This document shows, piece after piece, positions 7,520-17,912 of a DNA stretch of 61,606 nucleotides (position 1 is the stretch's first letter; every line of letters starts with the position of its first letter). The stretch is taken from positions 1 to 61,606 of the forward strand of contig JAFVAQ010000028.1 in the NCBI GenBank assembly GCA_017480495.1. Direction: 5' to 3'. Under the pieces are notes generated by a model. The model was not told the DNA's origin. It made no database searches and saw only the letters and a list, made by a program, of their open reading frames with translations. The position numbers and the translations under genes are program-made. This stretch comes from Eubacterium sp. (GTDB lineage Bacteria > Bacillota > Clostridia > Lachnospirales > Lachnospiraceae).

Positions 7520-8836
7520 TTAGCTTAAGAATCCAGAATAGTTACGAACTATCATCTTAGACTCGATCTGCTTGATTGTCTCAATGATAACACCACAGAT
7601 GATGATAAGTGATGTACCACCGAAGCTTACGTCAGCGCTGAATCTACCGTTAAAGAATATTGGAATAACGGCAACGATGATAAGTCCAATGGCTCCAATA
7701 ATTACGATGTAATTAAGTATCTTATTGAGGTAATCCTGTGTAGACTTACCTGGTCTGATACCTGGAATGAAACCACCCTGCTTCTTCAGGTTATTAGCTA
7801 ATTCCATTGGATTGAATGAAATAGCTGTGTAAAAATATGCAAAGAATACAACCAGAACAATATATAGAACAAGTCCGATATATGCCCATGGGTATCCTGG
7901 TCTAAACCAATATGAAGTGTTGAGTCCTTCAAATATCCTAGCTACTACCTGGCTCTTTATATTTACATTAAAAAGATTTGTTACTATTGAAGGTATAGAC
8001 ATCAGTGTTGATGCGAAGATAATTGGCATAACATTTCCTGTATTAACCTTAAGAGGAATATGTGATGAATTACCTCCAACCTGCTTTCTACCCTGTACCT
8101 TCTGTGCATATGATACTGGAATCTTTCTAACTGCTTCGTTGAGCAGAATAGTAAGAATAGTTGTGATTACAACTACAGCTATGATAATAACTGATGCAAA
8201 TATCATATTAACGACTGGCTTACCCTTAACAAACATGTTGTAAAGGTTATAGAAGTCATTAGGCATACGAGATACGATATTGATAAGCAGAATAATTGAT
8301 ACTCCGTTTCCTATACCCTTCTCAGTGATTCTTTCACCCAGCCACATAACAAATGTACTACCAGCTGTAAGTGTTATAACTATAGTAGCTACTGTCAGGA
8401 AATCGAATTTATTCAGAAGTCCTGCACGACCAAAACCGATTGAAAGTCCAAGAGACTCGATGATAGCAAGTGCTACCGAAACGATTCTGGTGATTGCCGT
8501 CATTCTCTTACGTCCTTCATTTCCATCCTTCTGCATTTCTTCAAGTGCTGGAATAGCAATTGTGAGAAGCTGAATGATAATAGATGAAGTAATGTATGGT
8601 GTAACAGACAATGCAAATATAGTCATACGCTGGAATGAACCACCCGTAAATGAATCCAGGAGCGAGTTTGCACCCGCGCCTAGATTATTTGCAAAAAAGT
8701 TACTAAGCTTGTCAACATTAACACCTGGAGTAGGGATAGCTGAACCAAGCCTAACTACTACTAAGATGCAAAATGTAAATATAAGACCATTTCTAATCTC
8801 TTTAATTTTGAGTGCATCTCTAATGGTTTTAAGCAT
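7520..8836 (-). CDS. secY: Protein translocase subunit SecY
   Basis: Channel-forming subunit of the Sec translocon. The 438-residue frame contains about ten hydrophobic segments. It has the conserved N-terminal IRNGLIFTFCILVVVRLGSAIPTPGV, the plug-region GGSFQRMTIFALSVTPYITSS, the cytosolic loops with LNEAVRKIPVSYAQKV, and PGIRPGKSTQDYL near the C-terminus. It is encoded 12 nt after rplO, at the usual end of the spc section, and followed by adk. Confidence 0.98.
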   Translation of the reverse strand: MLKTIRDALKIKEIRNGLIFTFCILVVVRLGSAIPTPGVNVDKLSNFFANNLGAGANSLLDSFTGGSFQRMTIFALSVTPYITSSIIIQLLTIAIPALEEMQKDGNEGRKRMTAITRIVSVALAIIESLGLSIGFGRAGLLNKFDFLTVATIVITLTAGSTFVMWLGERITEKGIGNGVSIILLINIVSRMPNDFYNLYNMFVKGKPVVNMIFASVIIIAVVVITTILTILLNEAVRKIPVSYAQKVQGRKQVGGNSSHIPLKVNTGNVMPIIFASTLMSIPSIVTNLFNVNIKSQVVARIFEGLNTSYWFRPGYPWAYIGLVLYIVLVVFFAYFYTAISFNPMELANNLKKQGGFIPGIRPGKSTQDYLNKILNYIVIIGAIGLIIVAVIPIFFNGRFSADVSFGGTSLIIICGVIIETIKQIESKMIVRNYSGFLS

Positions 8837-8848
8837 ATCAAACTACCT

Positions 8849-9298
8849 CTAATTTTCTTTAGCCTGCTCTAGCTTTCCGCCAGCAGCTTCGATCTTCTCG
8901 ATAGCTGACTTACTAGCAGCGTCAACAGAAACTGTAAGCTTCTTAGTAAGCTCTCCATTTCCTAATATCTTAACTCCATCTCTAGGATTCTTAACAAGTC
9001 CGATCTCCTTAAGAGATTCAACTGTTACTGTAGCACCATCTTCAAATCTGTTAAGATCTGATACGTTGATGCTGATGATATTCTTAGTATTTCTGCACTT
9101 AAAGCCTCTCTTAGGTATACGTCTGAAGAGTGGCATCTGACCTCCTTCGAAGCCAGGTCTTGGAGCTCCAGAACGTGCCTTCTGACCCTTATGTCCCTTA
9201 CCAGCTGTCTTTCCATTTCCTGATCCGTGACCACGTCCACGTCTGAAGTCATCACGAGTTACTGCGCCTTCATTAGGTGCAAGATTTGATAAATCCAT
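8849..9298 (-). CDS. rplO: 50S ribosomal protein L15 (uL15)
   Basis: Large-subunit protein with a long basic, glycine-rich N-terminal extension that threads into 23S rRNA. The 149 residues begin [20 protein letters not shown], then [20 protein letters not shown] and [18 protein letters not shown]. The globular C-terminal half ends in [15 protein letters not shown]. It lies between rpmD and secY as expected. Confidence 0.98.
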   Translation of the reverse strand: MDLSNLAPNEGAVTRDDFRRGRGHGSGNGKTAGKGHKGQKARSGAPRPGFEGGQMPLFRRIPKRGFKCRNTKNIISINVSDLNRFEDGATVTVESLKEIGLVKNPRDGVKILGNGELTKKLTVSVDAASKSAIEKIEAAGGKLEQAKEN

Positions 9299-9312
9299 CC
9301 TCTTCGACCTCC

Positions 9313-9492
9313 TTATTCTTCAACCTTAAGTAAATACTCAACCTGCTTAATCATTCCCTGAGTTGCTGCGTTGTTAGGAAGCTCAACTGTCTTGCCAACC
9401 TTCTTAAGTCCAAGTGCCTCAACTGTCTTTCTATGCTTAGGAATGCGTCCGATTGTTGATTTTACAAGTGTTACCTTAATTGTATCTGCCAT
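9313..9492 (-). CDS. rpmD: 50S ribosomal protein L30 (uL30)
   Basis: A 59-residue gene filling the gap between rpsE and rplO. The translation starts [20 protein letters not shown], continues through [19 protein letters not shown], and ends [11 protein letters not shown]. The pattern is that of bacterial L30, a small ferredoxin-like-fold protein on the large subunit. The ATG has a GGAGGT-type ribosome-binding site, and spacing to both neighbours is 13-14 nt. Confidence 0.97.
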   Translation of the reverse strand: MADTIKVTLVKSTIGRIPKHRKTVEALGLKKVGKTVELPNNAATQGMIKQVEYLLKVEE

Positions 9493-9505
9493 TTTTCTCT
9501 ACCTC

Positions 9506-10015
9506 CTAGTTAAGAATCTCAGCAACTGACTTACCACGAAGTCTTGCGATATCTTCTGGATCCTGAATGGCCTTAAGTCCCTCGATAGTAGCAAGAACTA
9601 CGTTCTGCTTATTGTTTGAACCAAGTGACTTAGTACGTATATTTCTGTATCCTGCGAGATCAAGCACGCTACGTGCAGGACCACCAGCGATGATACCTGT
9701 ACCTTCTGGAGCTGACTTCAGAAGAACCTTAGCGCTTCCGAACTCACCTGTATATCCATAAGGTATACTTCCATTCTCATTGATTGGAACTGTTACTAAC
9801 TTCTTTATAGCATCCTCTTTAGCCTTTCTAATAGCCTCAGGGATTTCTGCTGCTTTACCGATACCAGCACCTACGTGACCGTTACGATCACCAACTACGA
9901 TAAGTGCAGAGAATCTCATGTTACGTCCACCCTTAACAACCTTGGTGACACGCTTGATTGCAACTACATTATCAAATAGTTCCATCTGGCTTACATCTAA
10001 CTTTGTATGTCTCAT
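9506..10015 (-). CDS. rpsE: 30S ribosomal protein S5 (uS5)
   Basis: S5 lies at the mRNA entry channel and affects fidelity. The double-stranded-RNA-binding-like N-domain contains [18 protein letters not shown] and [19 protein letters not shown]. The C-domain has [20 protein letters not shown] and [20 protein letters not shown]. The 169-residue length is normal. Located between rplR and rpmD in the spc segment. Confidence 0.98.
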   Translation of the reverse strand: MRHTKLDVSQMELFDNVVAIKRVTKVVKGGRNMRFSALIVVGDRNGHVGAGIGKAAEIPEAIRKAKEDAIKKLVTVPINENGSIPYGYTGEFGSAKVLLKSAPEGTGIIAGGPARSVLDLAGYRNIRTKSLGSNNKQNVVLATIEGLKAIQDPEDIARLRGKSVAEILN

Positions 10016-10031
10016 TTACACTTCCTCCTTA

Positions 10032-10400
10032 TTAGAATACCAGGCCAGCTTCTCTAGCTGCCTCAGCAAGTGCTTTAACCTTACCTGTATAGATAAAGCC
10101 ACCTCTGTCAAATACTACCTCTTTGATGTTTGCTGCAATTGCTCTCTCTGCAATAACCTTGCCTACATATGCTGCTGCTTCAACATTGTTTGTCTTCTCA
10201 AGTTCGGAAGCTATTTTCTTTTCATTAGTAGAAGCTGAAACAATCGTCTTACCAACTGTATCGTCGATAATTTGAGCGTATACATGATTATTACTTCTGT
10301 ACACTGCAAGTCTTGGTCTCTCAGTAGTACCACTGAAACGATTGCGTATCTTTAAATGCTTCTTCTGACGAATAACATTTCTTGATTCCTTATTAATCAT
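10032..10400 (-). CDS. rplR: 50S ribosomal protein L18 (uL18)
   Basis: 5S rRNA-binding protein of the central protuberance. The 122-residue sequence begins [20 protein letters not shown] and includes the motif [20 protein letters not shown]. The C-terminal [20 protein letters not shown] is characteristic. Spacing to rplF and rpsE is 19 and 16 nt. Confidence 0.98.
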   Translation of the reverse strand: MINKESRNVIRQKKHLKIRNRFSGTTERPRLAVYRSNNHVYAQIIDDTVGKTIVSASTNEKKIASELEKTNNVEAAAYVGKVIAERAIAANIKEVVFDRGGFIYTGKVKALAEAAREAGLVF

Positions 10401-10419
10401 ATCTTACTCTCTCCTTATC

Positions 10420-10959
10420 TTACTTCTTACCGGCCTTACCGACCTTACGTCTGATAACTTCATAATCATACTTGATACCCTTGCCCTTATATGGCTCTGG
10501 AGCTCTTGTAGAACGGATCTCTGCAGCATACTGTCCTACCTTCTCCTTATCGATACCAGATACGATAATCTTGTTCTCATCTACCTTTGTCTCAAGACCT
10601 TCTGGATCTTCCATCTCTACTGGATGTGAATATCCAAGGTTAAGTACGAGCTTCTTACCCTGCTTTGCAGCTCTGTAACCAACTCCGTTAACCTCAAGTG
10701 TTTTTGTATAACCTTCTGTAACACCAATGATCATGTTGTTAAGAAGTGTTCTTGTAAGCCCGTGAAGAGCTCTGTTTCTCTTTAAGTCGTTAGGTCTAGA
10801 TACTGTGATTACATCACCATCCATCTTGATCTCCATCTCTGGAGCAAGCTGACGTGAAAGCTCACCCTTTGGACCCTTGACAGTCACCTTATTATTTTCT
10901 GCTATATCTACTGTAACACCAGCAGGTACAGCGATAGGCATTTTACCGATACGTGACAT
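10420..10959 (-). CDS. rplF: 50S ribosomal protein L6 (uL6)
   Basis: L6 sits at the base of the L7/L12 stalk near the factor-binding site. The frame is open to 11037, but the ATG at 10959 follows AAGGAGG and gives the family N-terminus [15 protein letters not shown], for 179 residues. The conserved C-terminal [31 protein letters not shown] is present. The 87-nt spacer upstream toward rpsH contains GCCC/GGGC and CCTGC/GCAGG arms. Confidence 0.97.
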   Translation of the reverse strand: MSRIGKMPIAVPAGVTVDIAENNKVTVKGPKGELSRQLAPEMEIKMDGDVITVSRPNDLKRNRALHGLTRTLLNNMIIGVTEGYTKTLEVNGVGYRAAKQGKKLVLNLGYSHPVEMEDPEGLETKVDENKIIVSGIDKEKVGQYAAEIRSTRAPEPYKGKGIKYDYEVIRRKVGKAGKK

Positions 10960-11046
10960 TTCGCCTTTCCTCCTTAATTTTTTAATGGGGCTGTTTTTAT
11001 AACTAACCCAGTTTACGGCGCCTGCCCTTATGGGCACGCAGGTGCT

Positions 11047-11448
11047 CTACCATATAAAAGCGAGCACTTCACCACCAACATTCTCCTTACGAGCTTCTTT
11101 GTCTGTAAGGACACCCTTGTTAGTAGAGATAATAGCTGTTCCCATTCCTCCAAGAACCTTTGGAAGATTCTCTGTATCTGCATATACTCTAAGTCCTGGC
11201 TTAGATATTCTCTTGAGACCCTTGATAACCTTCTCATTCTTATCCTTACCATACTTAAGTGTAATTCTGATTACATCGAAGTTTCCTTCTTTTACAGTTT
11301 CAACGGCACTAATGTATCCTTCGTCAAGAAGAATCTTAGCAATCGCCTGCTTCATCTTAGATGCAGGTATATCTACTGTATCATGCTTCGCAGTATTTGC
11401 ATTACGAATTCTTGTAAGCATATCTGCAATTGGATCGCTTGTTGCCAT
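11047..11448 (-). CDS. rpsH: 30S ribosomal protein S8 (uS8)
   Basis: Primary 16S rRNA-binder, and in E. coli the repressor of the spc operon. [20 protein letters not shown] at the N-terminus, then [19 protein letters not shown] and the C-terminal [19 protein letters not shown] with the ending GGEVLAFIW identify it. A start at 11463 is open, but that ATG overlaps the GGAGGAAC ribosome-binding site. The ATG at 11448 is the likely start and gives 133 residues. Confidence 0.97.
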   Translation of the reverse strand: MATSDPIADMLTRIRNANTAKHDTVDIPASKMKQAIAKILLDEGYISAVETVKEGNFDVIRITLKYGKDKNEKVIKGLKRISKPGLRVYADTENLPKVLGGMGTAIISTNKGVLTDKEARKENVGGEVLAFIW

Positions 11449-11493
11449 TTTTTGTTCCTCCATTTAATAATCGTAAAACAGTTTATATTGATT

Positions 11494-11679
11494 TTACCAA
11501 GATGATTTCTTTACTCCTGGAATATCACCATTGTAAGCAAGTTCTCTGAAACATACTCTGCATATACCATATTTTCTAAGATATGCATGTGGTCTACCAC
11601 AGATCTTGCAACGTGAATATTCTCTAGTAGAGAACTTCTGCTTTCTCTGCTGCTTTACTTTCATAGCTGTCTTAGCCAT
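11494..11679 (-). CDS. rpsN: 30S ribosomal protein S14, type Z (zinc-binding, uS14)
   Basis: The 61-residue short form of S14, with two CxxC pairs (CKIC and CRVC) that bind zinc. It begins [20 protein letters not shown], the family start. The frame extends upstream to 11745, but this ATG has GGAGGAA just before it. This is the normal housekeeping form in clostridia. It lies between rplE and rpsH. Confidence 0.97.
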   Translation of the reverse strand: MAKTAMKVKQQRKQKFSTREYSRCKICGRPHAYLRKYGICRVCFRELAYNGDIPGVKKSSW

Positions 11680-11692
11680 AGTTTCTTCCTCC

Positions 11693-12232
11693 TTACTTCT
11701 TGAATGGCATACCGAAGAGTCTGAGAAGCTCTCTTGCCTCTTCATCTGTCTTAGCTGTAGTTACAAAAATGATGTCCATTCCTCTAACCTTGTCTACCTT
11801 ATCGTACTCAATCTCAGGGAAGATGATCTGCTCCTTGATACCAAGTGCATAGTTTCCTCTTCCGTCAAATGATTCAGCACTAACACCACGGAAGTCACGT
11901 ACACGTGGAAGAGCAAGGTTTACAAGTCTATCTGCAAACTCATACATTCTCTCGCCACGAAGTGTAACCTTACATCCGATTGGCATGCCTTCACGAAGCT
12001 TGAAGTTAGCTACTGATTTCTTAGCTCTTGTTATAACAGGCTTCTGACCTGAAATAGTTGTCAGATCCTTAACAGCTGACTCAAGAATCTTGCTGTTTTC
12101 CTTAGCCTCACCAACACCCATGTTGATGACGATCTTCTCTAATCTTGGAACCTGCATAACATTCTTGTAGCCGAATTTCTCTGTCATTGCTGCTTTGATT
12201 TCACTCTCGTATGTATCTCTTAATCTACTCAA
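11693..12232 (-). CDS. rplE: 50S ribosomal protein L5 (uL5)
   Basis: 5S rRNA-associated protein of the central protuberance, contacting P-site tRNA. The 179 residues include [20 protein letters not shown], the [20 protein letters not shown] motif and a C-terminal [20 protein letters not shown] followed by [15 protein letters not shown]. Located between rplX and rpsN. Confidence 0.98.
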   Translation of the reverse strand: MSRLRDTYESEIKAAMTEKFGYKNVMQVPRLEKIVINMGVGEAKENSKILESAVKDLTTISGQKPVITRAKKSVANFKLREGMPIGCKVTLRGERMYEFADRLVNLALPRVRDFRGVSAESFDGRGNYALGIKEQIIFPEIEYDKVDKVRGMDIIFVTTAKTDEEARELLRLFGMPFKK

Positions 12233-12253
12233 TGTATTTTCCTCCTTCCAAGA

Positions 12254-12571
12254 TTAATCTATTGTCTCGAGCTTGCCGTCTACTTTAGCTACTCTCTTCT
12301 TATCCTTACCTTCGCCCTGGAAACCAACTCTTACAGTCTTTCCTTTGTAAAGGTACATAACATTTGATATATCGATTGGTGCTTCCTTCTCGATGATACC
12401 GCCGTTCTGATTCTGATAGCTTGGCTTGCTGTGCTTGAATACCATGTTAACGCCCTCAACGAGAACCTTACCATTCTTTACATCAACGCTCAGAACTTTG
12501 CCTTCCTTATCCTTATCCTTACCAGCGATAACTTTTACAAGGTCACCCTTCTTAATCTTTGATGTTGCCAC
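12254..12571 (-). CDS. rplX: 50S ribosomal protein L24 (uL24)
   Basis: Assembly initiator protein near the tunnel exit. It carries a KOW motif, [20 protein letters not shown], at residues 7-26, then [20 protein letters not shown] and [20 protein letters not shown]. At 105 residues it is the usual length. It lies 12 nt after rplN and 21 nt before rplE. Confidence 0.98.
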   Translation of the reverse strand: MATSKIKKGDLVKVIAGKDKDKEGKVLSVDVKNGKVLVEGVNMVFKHSKPSYQNQNGGIIEKEAPIDISNVMYLYKGKTVRVGFQGEGKDKKRVAKVDGKLETID

Positions 12572-12583
12572 GATGCTACCTCC

Positions 12584-12952
12584 TTAAAGTACCTCAGGTG
12601 CAAGTGAGATAATCTTCATGAACTTCTTATCTCTAAGCTCTCTTGCAACTGGTCCGAAAATACGTGTTCCTCTTGGATTATTATCATCCTTGATAATAAC
12701 TGCAGCGTTCTCGTCAAATCTGATGTAGCTTCCATCCTTACGGTGTGAACCGTGCTTTGTACGAACTACAACAGCCTTAACAACATCGCCCTTCTTAACA
12801 GTACCACCTGGTGTAGCTTCCTTAACAGATGCTACGATGATATCACCGATATTTGCATATCTTCTGGTTGATCCGCCAAGTACTCTGATGCAAAGGAGTT
12901 CCTTAGCACCTGTGTTGTCGGCAACCTTAAGTCTTGATTCCTGCTGTATCAT
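12584..12952 (-). CDS. rplN: 50S ribosomal protein L14 (uL14)
   Basis: Large-subunit interface protein that forms bridges to 16S rRNA. The 122 residues begin [20 protein letters not shown] and contain [20 protein letters not shown] and [20 protein letters not shown], ending [12 protein letters not shown]. First gene of the classical spc section and continuous with the S10 section, 15 nt after rpsQ. Confidence 0.98.
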   Translation of the reverse strand: MIQQESRLKVADNTGAKELLCIRVLGGSTRRYANIGDIIVASVKEATPGGTVKKGDVVKAVVVRTKHGSHRKDGSYIRFDENAAVIIKDDNNPRGTRIFGPVARELRDKKFMKIISLAPEVL

Positions 12953-12967
12953 AGTTACTCGACCTCC

Positions 12968-13222
12968 TTACTTAGCTCTCTCAATTATTTCAACAAGTCT
13001 CCATCTCTTATCCTTTGAGAGTGGTCTTGTTTCCATTACTCTAACTCTATCGCCCTTCTTGCACTCGTTGTTCTCATCATGTGCCTTGAGCTTATATGTT
13101 CTCTTAACGATCTTGCCATAAAGTGGATGCTTAACATTGTCGATAATTGAAACAACAATAGTTTTATCCATCTTGTCGCTTGTAACAAGACCAACACGTG
13201 TTTTACGTAAATTTCTTTCCAT
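12968..13222 (-). CDS. rpsQ: 30S ribosomal protein S17 (uS17)
   Basis: OB-fold primary binding protein of 16S rRNA. The 84 residues start [20 protein letters not shown], followed by [20 protein letters not shown] and the C-terminal [20 protein letters not shown]. The ATG at 13222 has a GGAGATAAAC ribosome-binding sequence. It lies 21 nt after rpmC. Confidence 0.97.
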   Translation of the reverse strand: MERNLRKTRVGLVTSDKMDKTIVVSIIDNVKHPLYGKIVKRTYKLKAHDENNECKKGDRVRVMETRPLSKDKRWRLVEIIERAK

Positions 13223-13243
13223 TGTTTATCTCCTTTCCGACAC

Positions 13244-13447
13244 TTAAGCATTTGCCTTTTCAGCTATAACAGTCTGAATACGTGCAATGTTTCTTCTAAC
13301 CTCTTTAATTCTGCTTGTGTTCTCCAGCTGATTTGTTGCATTCTGGAACTTGAGGTTGAATAGCTCTTTCTTAGCATCTACAAGGTCAAGATTTAACTCG
13401 TCAACTGACTTTGTCTTTAACTCTTCTACGAATTCCTTAGTTTTCAC
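13244..13447 (-). CDS. rpmC: 50S ribosomal protein L29 (uL29)
   Basis: Small helical-hairpin protein at the tunnel exit, a docking site for signal recognition particle and trigger factor. The 67 residues are [40 protein letters not shown] and an ending [14 protein letters not shown]. The start codon is GTG, overlapping the rplP stop (TAGTG) with GGAGG nine bases upstream. The tight coupling suggests translational reinitiation. Confidence 0.96.
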   Translation of the reverse strand: MKTKEFVEELKTKSVDELNLDLVDAKKELFNLKFQNATNQLENTSRIKEVRRNIARIQTVIAEKANA

Positions 13448-13869
13448 TATTCGTTACCTCCTTCCAGATCAGCCTTTGAAACGATCTTACACTTAATTGG
13501 AAGCTTGTGTGATGCAAGTCTAAGAGCTTCTCTAGCCTTCTCTTCTGGCACACCAGCTACCTCGAATAATACTCTACCTGGCTTAACAACTGCTACCCAG
13601 TATTCTACAGCACCCTTTCCGGATCCCATACGAACACCGATAGGCTTAGATGTTACAGGCTTGTCTGGGAACATATCTATCCAAACTTTACCTTCACGTC
13701 TAAGGTGACGTGTGATAGCAACTCTGGCAGCTTCTATCTGATTTGATTTGATCCAGGCTGGCTCCATAGCCACGATACCGTAATCACCACGGTTAATCTT
13801 GTTACCTCTGGTAGCCTTACCCTTCATAGAACCACGCTGCTGCTTACGATATTTAACTCTTTTTGGCAT
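13447..13869 (-). CDS. rplP: 50S ribosomal protein L16 (uL16)
   Basis: Protein near the A site and peptidyl-transferase centre. It begins [20 protein letters not shown] and contains [19 protein letters not shown] and [20 protein letters not shown]. The ATG two codons downstream of the longest start (13875) matches the family N-terminus, giving 140 residues. The last base of its stop codon is shared with the rpmC GTG. Confidence 0.97.
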   Translation of the reverse strand: MPKRVKYRKQQRGSMKGKATRGNKINRGDYGIVAMEPAWIKSNQIEAARVAITRHLRREGKVWIDMFPDKPVTSKPIGVRMGSGKGAVEYWVAVVKPGRVLFEVAGVPEEKAREALRLASHKLPIKCKIVSKADLEGGNE

Positions 13870-13881
13870 TAACATAGGTTT

Positions 13882-14541
13882 TTACGCTCCTTCCTTCTTA
13901 TTCTTAGTTGGAAGTACTTCACCATGGTAAATCCAAGTCTTAACTCCTACCTTACCGTAGGTTGTGTCAGCCTCAGCAAAACCATAGTCGATGTCGGCAC
14001 GAAGAGTCTGAAGAGGAATTGTTCCCTCACTGTATGACTCTGTTCTAGCCATATCTGCACCACCAAGACGTCCTGATACACTAGTCTTGATTCCAAGAAC
14101 TCCGCCCTTCATAGCTCTACCCATGCAAGACTTCATAGCTCTACGGAATGAGATACGATCCTCGAGCTGCTTAGCAATGTTCTCAGCTACGAGCTGTGCA
14201 TCTATATCAGGTTTCTTAATTTCTTTTACGTCGATGAGAAGCTTCTTCTTTGTAAGCTTCTGCACATCAGCTTTAAGCTTCTCGATCTCAGCTCCACCCT
14301 TACCGATTACGATACCAGGCTTAGCTGTCCAAAGACTTATCTTAACTCTATCTCTTGTTCTCTCGATATTGATCTTAGAGATGTTAGCATCGTAAAGTCT
14401 TTTCTTGAGATATTTTCTAATGTTGTAATCTTCAACAAGGTTGTTTGAGAATTCATCATTCTTTGTATCTGCATACCAGTTAGAATTCCAATCCTTGATG
14501 ACACCAACTCTTAAACCATGTGGATTAACTTTCTGTCCCAT
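13882..14541 (-). CDS. rpsC: 30S ribosomal protein S3 (uS3)
   Basis: S3 shapes the mRNA entry tunnel. The frame is open to 14571, but [20 protein letters not shown] at 14541 is the family start with GGAGGATAAGC before it, for 219 residues. The KH domain motif [17 protein letters not shown] is present, and the C-terminal domain contains [20 protein letters not shown] and [11 protein letters not shown]. Located between rplV and rplP. Confidence 0.98.
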   Translation of the reverse strand: MGQKVNPHGLRVGVIKDWNSNWYADTKNDEFSNNLVEDYNIRKYLKKRLYDANISKINIERTRDRVKISLWTAKPGIVIGKGGAEIEKLKADVQKLTKKKLLIDVKEIKKPDIDAQLVAENIAKQLEDRISFRRAMKSCMGRAMKGGVLGIKTSVSGRLGGADMARTESYSEGTIPLQTLRADIDYGFAEADTTYGKVGVKTWIYHGEVLPTKNKKEGA

Positions 14542-14551
14542 GCTTATCCTC

Positions 14552-14938
14552 CTATCTTTCGTCAAGCACAACTGTTATGTGGCTTGTTCTCTTCTCGATT
14601 CTATATGCTCTACCCTGAGCTCTTGGATGAATTCTCTTCATTGTAGGTCCTTTGTTAGCAAAGCACTCTGCAACGTAGAGGTTCTCAGCCTTGAGACCAT
14701 TGTTATTCTCCGCATTAGCTACAGCTGACTGAAGTAGCTTGTAAACTATCTTAGAACCTTTACGATTGTTATACTGTAGGATAGCAAGAGCTTCGTTGAC
14801 ATCCTTGCCTCTTATGGCATCTAGTACGAAACATGCCTTTGTTACAGAAACCCTAGCGTAAGAAATCTTAGCTGAAGGTCTTGTATCTTTATTTTCATTT
14901 CTCTCTCTCTTAATTTGAGATCTATGCCCTTTTGCCAT
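14552..14938 (-). CDS. rplV: 50S ribosomal protein L22 (uL22)
   Basis: Its extended hairpin lines the nascent-peptide tunnel. The 128 residues include [40 protein letters not shown] (Ala-Glu-Asn spacing as in the family) and the loop [20 protein letters not shown], ending HITVVLDER. It lies 13 nt after rpsS and 10 nt before rpsC. Confidence 0.97.
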   Translation of the reverse strand: MAKGHRSQIKRERNENKDTRPSAKISYARVSVTKACFVLDAIRGKDVNEALAILQYNNRKGSKIVYKLLQSAVANAENNNGLKAENLYVAECFANKGPTMKRIHPRAQGRAYRIEKRTSHITVVLDER

Positions 14939-14951
14939 TTTCTACTCCTCC

Positions 14952-15227
14952 TTATCTACCCTTCTTCTCGTCCTTGCCGTGTCCCTTGTAAGTTCTTGTT
15001 GCAACGAACTCGCCAAGCTTGTGACCAACCATATCCTCTGTTACATATACAGGAATATGTGTTCTACCATTATGAACTGCAATTGTATGTCCAACAAATG
15101 AAGGGAAGATAGTTGAACGTCTTGACCAAGTCTTAACAACTTCTTTAGCGTCATTCTTGTTCATCTCATCGATCTTCTTGAGTAAACTCGCATCTGCAAA
15201 TGGGCCTTTCTTTAATGAACGTGCCAT
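14952..15227 (-). CDS. rpsS: 30S ribosomal protein S19 (uS19)
   Basis: Protein of the small-subunit head that partners with S13. The 91 residues begin [20 protein letters not shown] and contain [20 protein letters not shown] and [20 protein letters not shown]. It ends [10 protein letters not shown]. Located between rplB and rplV. Confidence 0.98.
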   Translation of the reverse strand: MARSLKKGPFADASLLKKIDEMNKNDAKEVVKTWSRRSTIFPSFVGHTIAVHNGRTHIPVYVTEDMVGHKLGEFVATRTYKGHGKDEKKGR

Positions 15228-15241
15228 TTAATTAGTCCTCC

Positions 15242-16084
15242 TTACTTAACATTCTTACCAGATCTGTTTCTGATAATCATCTTATTAGACTTATTCTTCT
15301 TCTTCCTTGTCTTAAGACCAAGTGCTGGCTTACCCCAAGGAGTTGAAGGACCAGGTCTACCGATTGGTGCTCTACCTTCACCACCACCGTGTGGGTGATC
15401 GTTAGGGTTCATAACAGATCCACGAACTGTAGGACGAATGCCCATGTGACGCTTACGTCCAGCCTTACCGATATTAACAAGGCTGTGCTCTCCATTTCCT
15501 ACACTACCTATAGTTGCTCTTGACTGGATAGGTACGTATCTCATCTCTCCTGATGGAAGACGAAGTGTTGCGTACTTTCCTTCTTTAGCCATAAGCTGTG
15601 CTGAGTTACCAGCTGAACGAACGAGCTGACCACCCTTACCAGGTACAAGCTCAATGTTATGAATCTCAGTACCTACTGGGATATTTGCAAGTGGAAGGCA
15701 GTTACCAACCTTAACCTCTGCATCTGCTCCGTTCATAAGTGTATCTCCAACCTTAAGTCCTGCTGGAGCTAAAATGTATGACTTAGCGCCGTCTGCATAA
15801 ACGATAAGAGCTATATTAGCTGTTCTGTTTGGATCGTACTCAATAGTAGCGACCTTTGCAGGGATACCATCCTTATTACGCTTGAAGTCTACTAATCTAT
15901 ATTTCTGTCTATTACCACCGCCGTGATGTCTAACAGTAATCTTACCCTGATTGTTACGACCTGCTGTCTTGTTCTTTGATACAAGAAGTGACTTCTCAGG
16001 CTTATCAGTTGTGATTACGTCAAAATCAAGACCGGTCATATTCCTTCTGGAAGGTGTATATGGATTATATACTTTGATTCCCAT
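15242..16084 (-). CDS. rplB: 50S ribosomal protein L2 (uL2)
   Basis: One of the most conserved ribosomal proteins, needed for subunit association and close to the peptidyl-transferase centre. The 280-residue frame contains [40 protein letters not shown] and the near-universal motif [20 protein letters not shown] with the functional His. It ends [13 protein letters not shown]. Confidence 0.99.
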   Translation of the reverse strand: MGIKVYNPYTPSRRNMTGLDFDVITTDKPEKSLLVSKNKTAGRNNQGKITVRHHGGGNRQKYRLVDFKRNKDGIPAKVATIEYDPNRTANIALIVYADGAKSYILAPAGLKVGDTLMNGADAEVKVGNCLPLANIPVGTEIHNIELVPGKGGQLVRSAGNSAQLMAKEGKYATLRLPSGEMRYVPIQSRATIGSVGNGEHSLVNIGKAGRKRHMGIRPTVRGSVMNPNDHPHGGGEGRAPIGRPGPSTPWGKPALGLKTRKKKNKSNKMIIRNRSGKNVK

Positions 16085-16107
16085 CTTGTTTCTCCTTTCA
16101 AACTATC

Positions 16108-16407
16108 TTACAGTCCCTCAAAAAGCTGAATGTCTGCGCTGTCAGCTGTAAGCTGAACATATGCCTTCTTGCTCTTTGATGTCTTACCAAATGTCATTCC
16201 ACGTCTCTTTGTCTTGCCGTCCTGGTTCATTGTGTTAACCTTAGCAACCTTAACGCCATCGAACATCTTCTCAACAGCTTCTTTGATCTGTGACTTGTTA
16301 GCATCTGGATGAACGAGGAATGTATACTTCTTCTCTGCCATTGTGTTCATACTCTTCTCTGTAAGAACCGGCTTTAAAATAACGTCATAATACTTAAGAT
16401 CTGCCAT
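16108..16407 (-). CDS. rplW: 50S ribosomal protein L23 (uL23)
   Basis: Tunnel-exit protein that docks trigger factor. It begins [20 protein letters not shown] and contains [20 protein letters not shown] and [20 protein letters not shown]. The 99 residues are a normal length. The ATG overlaps the rplD stop by one base (TAATG). Confidence 0.97.
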   Translation of the reverse strand: MADLKYYDVILKPVLTEKSMNTMAEKKYTFLVHPDANKSQIKEAVEKMFDGVKVAKVNTMNQDGKTKRRGMTFGKTSKSKKAYVQLTADSADIQLFEGL

Positions 16408-17027
16408 TATGCATATACCTCCTCTAAAGCTTTAACTGCATCCTTTGTCATTACAAGGCTGTCATGCTTAAGAATGTCATAAACATTGATAGCTGTTCTA
16501 GCCTCTGTATCAACATCAGGAATATTTCTAGCTGAAAGAACTACATTTTCATTCTCTCCCTCTAGTACTACGAGAGCCTTGCTAGCCTTGATGTTCTCAA
16601 GAACCTTTACAAACTCCTTAGTCTTTGGTGCATCAAATGCCAGGCTATCAACTACGATGAGTTTCTCATCCTGAAGCTTTGATGTAAGAGCAGAGAAAAG
16701 TGCAAGTCTGCTTTCTTTCTTGTTTATCTTCTTTGAATAATCTCTTGGCTTTGGTGCAAATACAACACCACCGCCTGTCCACTGTGGAGCTCTGATAGAA
16801 CCCTGTCTAGCATGACCAGTTCCCTTCTGTCTCCAAGGCTTTCTACCACCACCACGTACTTCAGAACGTGTAAGAGCACTCTGTGTACCCTGGCGCTTGT
16901 TAGCAAGCTGTGCAACAACTGCCTTGTGAACAATTCCTTCATTTATCTCTACACCGAAAATCTTGTCGCTAAGCTCTAATGTCTCAACTTCTTTTCCGTC
17001 GGTGTTTACTACAGATATTGTTGCCAT
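16407..17027 (-). CDS. rplD: 50S ribosomal protein L4 (uL4)
   Basis: L4 lines the tunnel. In E. coli it is the autogenous regulator of the S10 operon through the leader RNA. The 206 residues include [20 protein letters not shown] and the extended loop [20 protein letters not shown]. The C-terminal region has [20 protein letters not shown] and [20 protein letters not shown]. The terminator-like attenuator in the leader upstream of rpsJ makes comparable autoregulation plausible here, though it is inferred. Confidence 0.97.
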   Translation of the reverse strand: MATISVVNTDGKEVETLELSDKIFGVEINEGIVHKAVVAQLANKRQGTQSALTRSEVRGGGRKPWRQKGTGHARQGSIRAPQWTGGGVVFAPKPRDYSKKINKKESRLALFSALTSKLQDEKLIVVDSLAFDAPKTKEFVKVLENIKASKALVVLEGENENVVLSARNIPDVDTEARTAINVYDILKHDSLVMTKDAVKALEEVYA

Positions 17028-17051
17028 TTCTTAATCCTCCTTCCGTAAGTC

Positions 17052-17738
17052 TTATGCTCCAGCCTTAACTGACTCTGTAATTACAACGAGTGACTTCTTA
17101 GGTCCTGGAACAGCACCTCTTACGAGAATTATGTTATTCTCGGCATCTATCTTAACAACCTCAAGGTTCTGAATAGTTACCTGTTCAGCTCCCATGTGTC
17201 CCGGCATCTTCTTGCCCTTCATTACCTTACTAGGATCAGAAGCAGCACCGTTTGAACCAGCATGACGATGGTACTTAGAACCATGTCCTGAAGGACCAGA
17301 CTTAAGACCGTGTCTCTTGATACCGCCTGCATATCCATGTCCCTTTGACTTAGCAGTTACATCAACCTTATCTCCCTCTTCGAAGATGTCAGCCTTTATA
17401 ACTGTCTCGCCAGGTACATACTCACTAGCATTCTCAAACTTGAACTCCTTGATGAATCTCTTAGGTTCAACGCCTGCCTTCTTAGCATGTCCAACTTCTG
17501 CCTTTGTAGCTCCGTGTGGGTTATGAACTACCTTCTTACCGGAACCATCCTTTGTTATTATCTTCTCTTTGATTTCTCCGAAGCCAACCTGTACTGCTTC
17601 GTAGCCATCGTTCTCAACTGTCTTAACCTGTAATACTTCACAAGGTCCTGCAGCAAGAACTGTTACTGGAATGAGCTGTCCGTTTTCGCTCCAGATCTGA
17701 GTCATTCCAACTTTTTCTGCAAGTGTTGCTTTCTTCAT
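17052..17738 (-). CDS. rplC: 50S ribosomal protein L3 (uL3)
   Basis: Early-assembly protein close to the peptidyl-transferase centre. The 228-residue sequence starts [20 protein letters not shown] and contains the conserved loop [20 protein letters not shown] and [20 protein letters not shown]. The Gln methylated in other bacteria would sit in this loop region. A 174-nt spacer with two hairpins precedes it, so expression of L3 onward may be tuned separately from rpsJ. Confidence 0.97.
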   Translation of the reverse strand: MKKATLAEKVGMTQIWSENGQLIPVTVLAAGPCEVLQVKTVENDGYEAVQVGFGEIKEKIITKDGSGKKVVHNPHGATKAEVGHAKKAGVEPKRFIKEFKFENASEYVPGETVIKADIFEEGDKVDVTAKSKGHGYAGGIKRHGLKSGPSGHGSKYHRHAGSNGAASDPSKVMKGKKMPGHMGAEQVTIQNLEVVKIDAENNIILVRGAVPGPKKSLVVITESVKAGA

Positions 17739-17757
17739 TTCTGAATTTCCTCCTAAT

Positions 17758-17880
17758 TTGATTTACAGCGGATTTCATACTTATAAGTAGAAATCATTCT
17801 AAATTATTTACAGCGGACCATACTCAGGTGGTCTTACTAAATACGCTACATTATTATGTGCAGGAATTTTGTTAATGTAG
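17758..17880 (-). promoter_or_regulatory. Two hairpin modules between rpsJ and rplC, each followed by CGCTGTAAAT
   Basis: Reading the minus strand, CTACATT/AATGTAG-type arms come first. Then GACCA/TGGTC forms a hairpin followed directly by CGCTGTAAAT. Next GATTTC/GAAATC, with the inner palindrome TACTTATAAGTA, is again followed by CGCTGTAAAT, and the rplC ribosome-binding site comes shortly after. The duplicated hairpin-plus-decamer arrangement looks like a tandem RNA element. A role in L3/L4 regulation or RNA processing is inferred. Confidence 0.5.
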
Positions 17881-17912
17881 TCAATTAGGTACTGTATTAT
17901 AATTTTTCCTCT

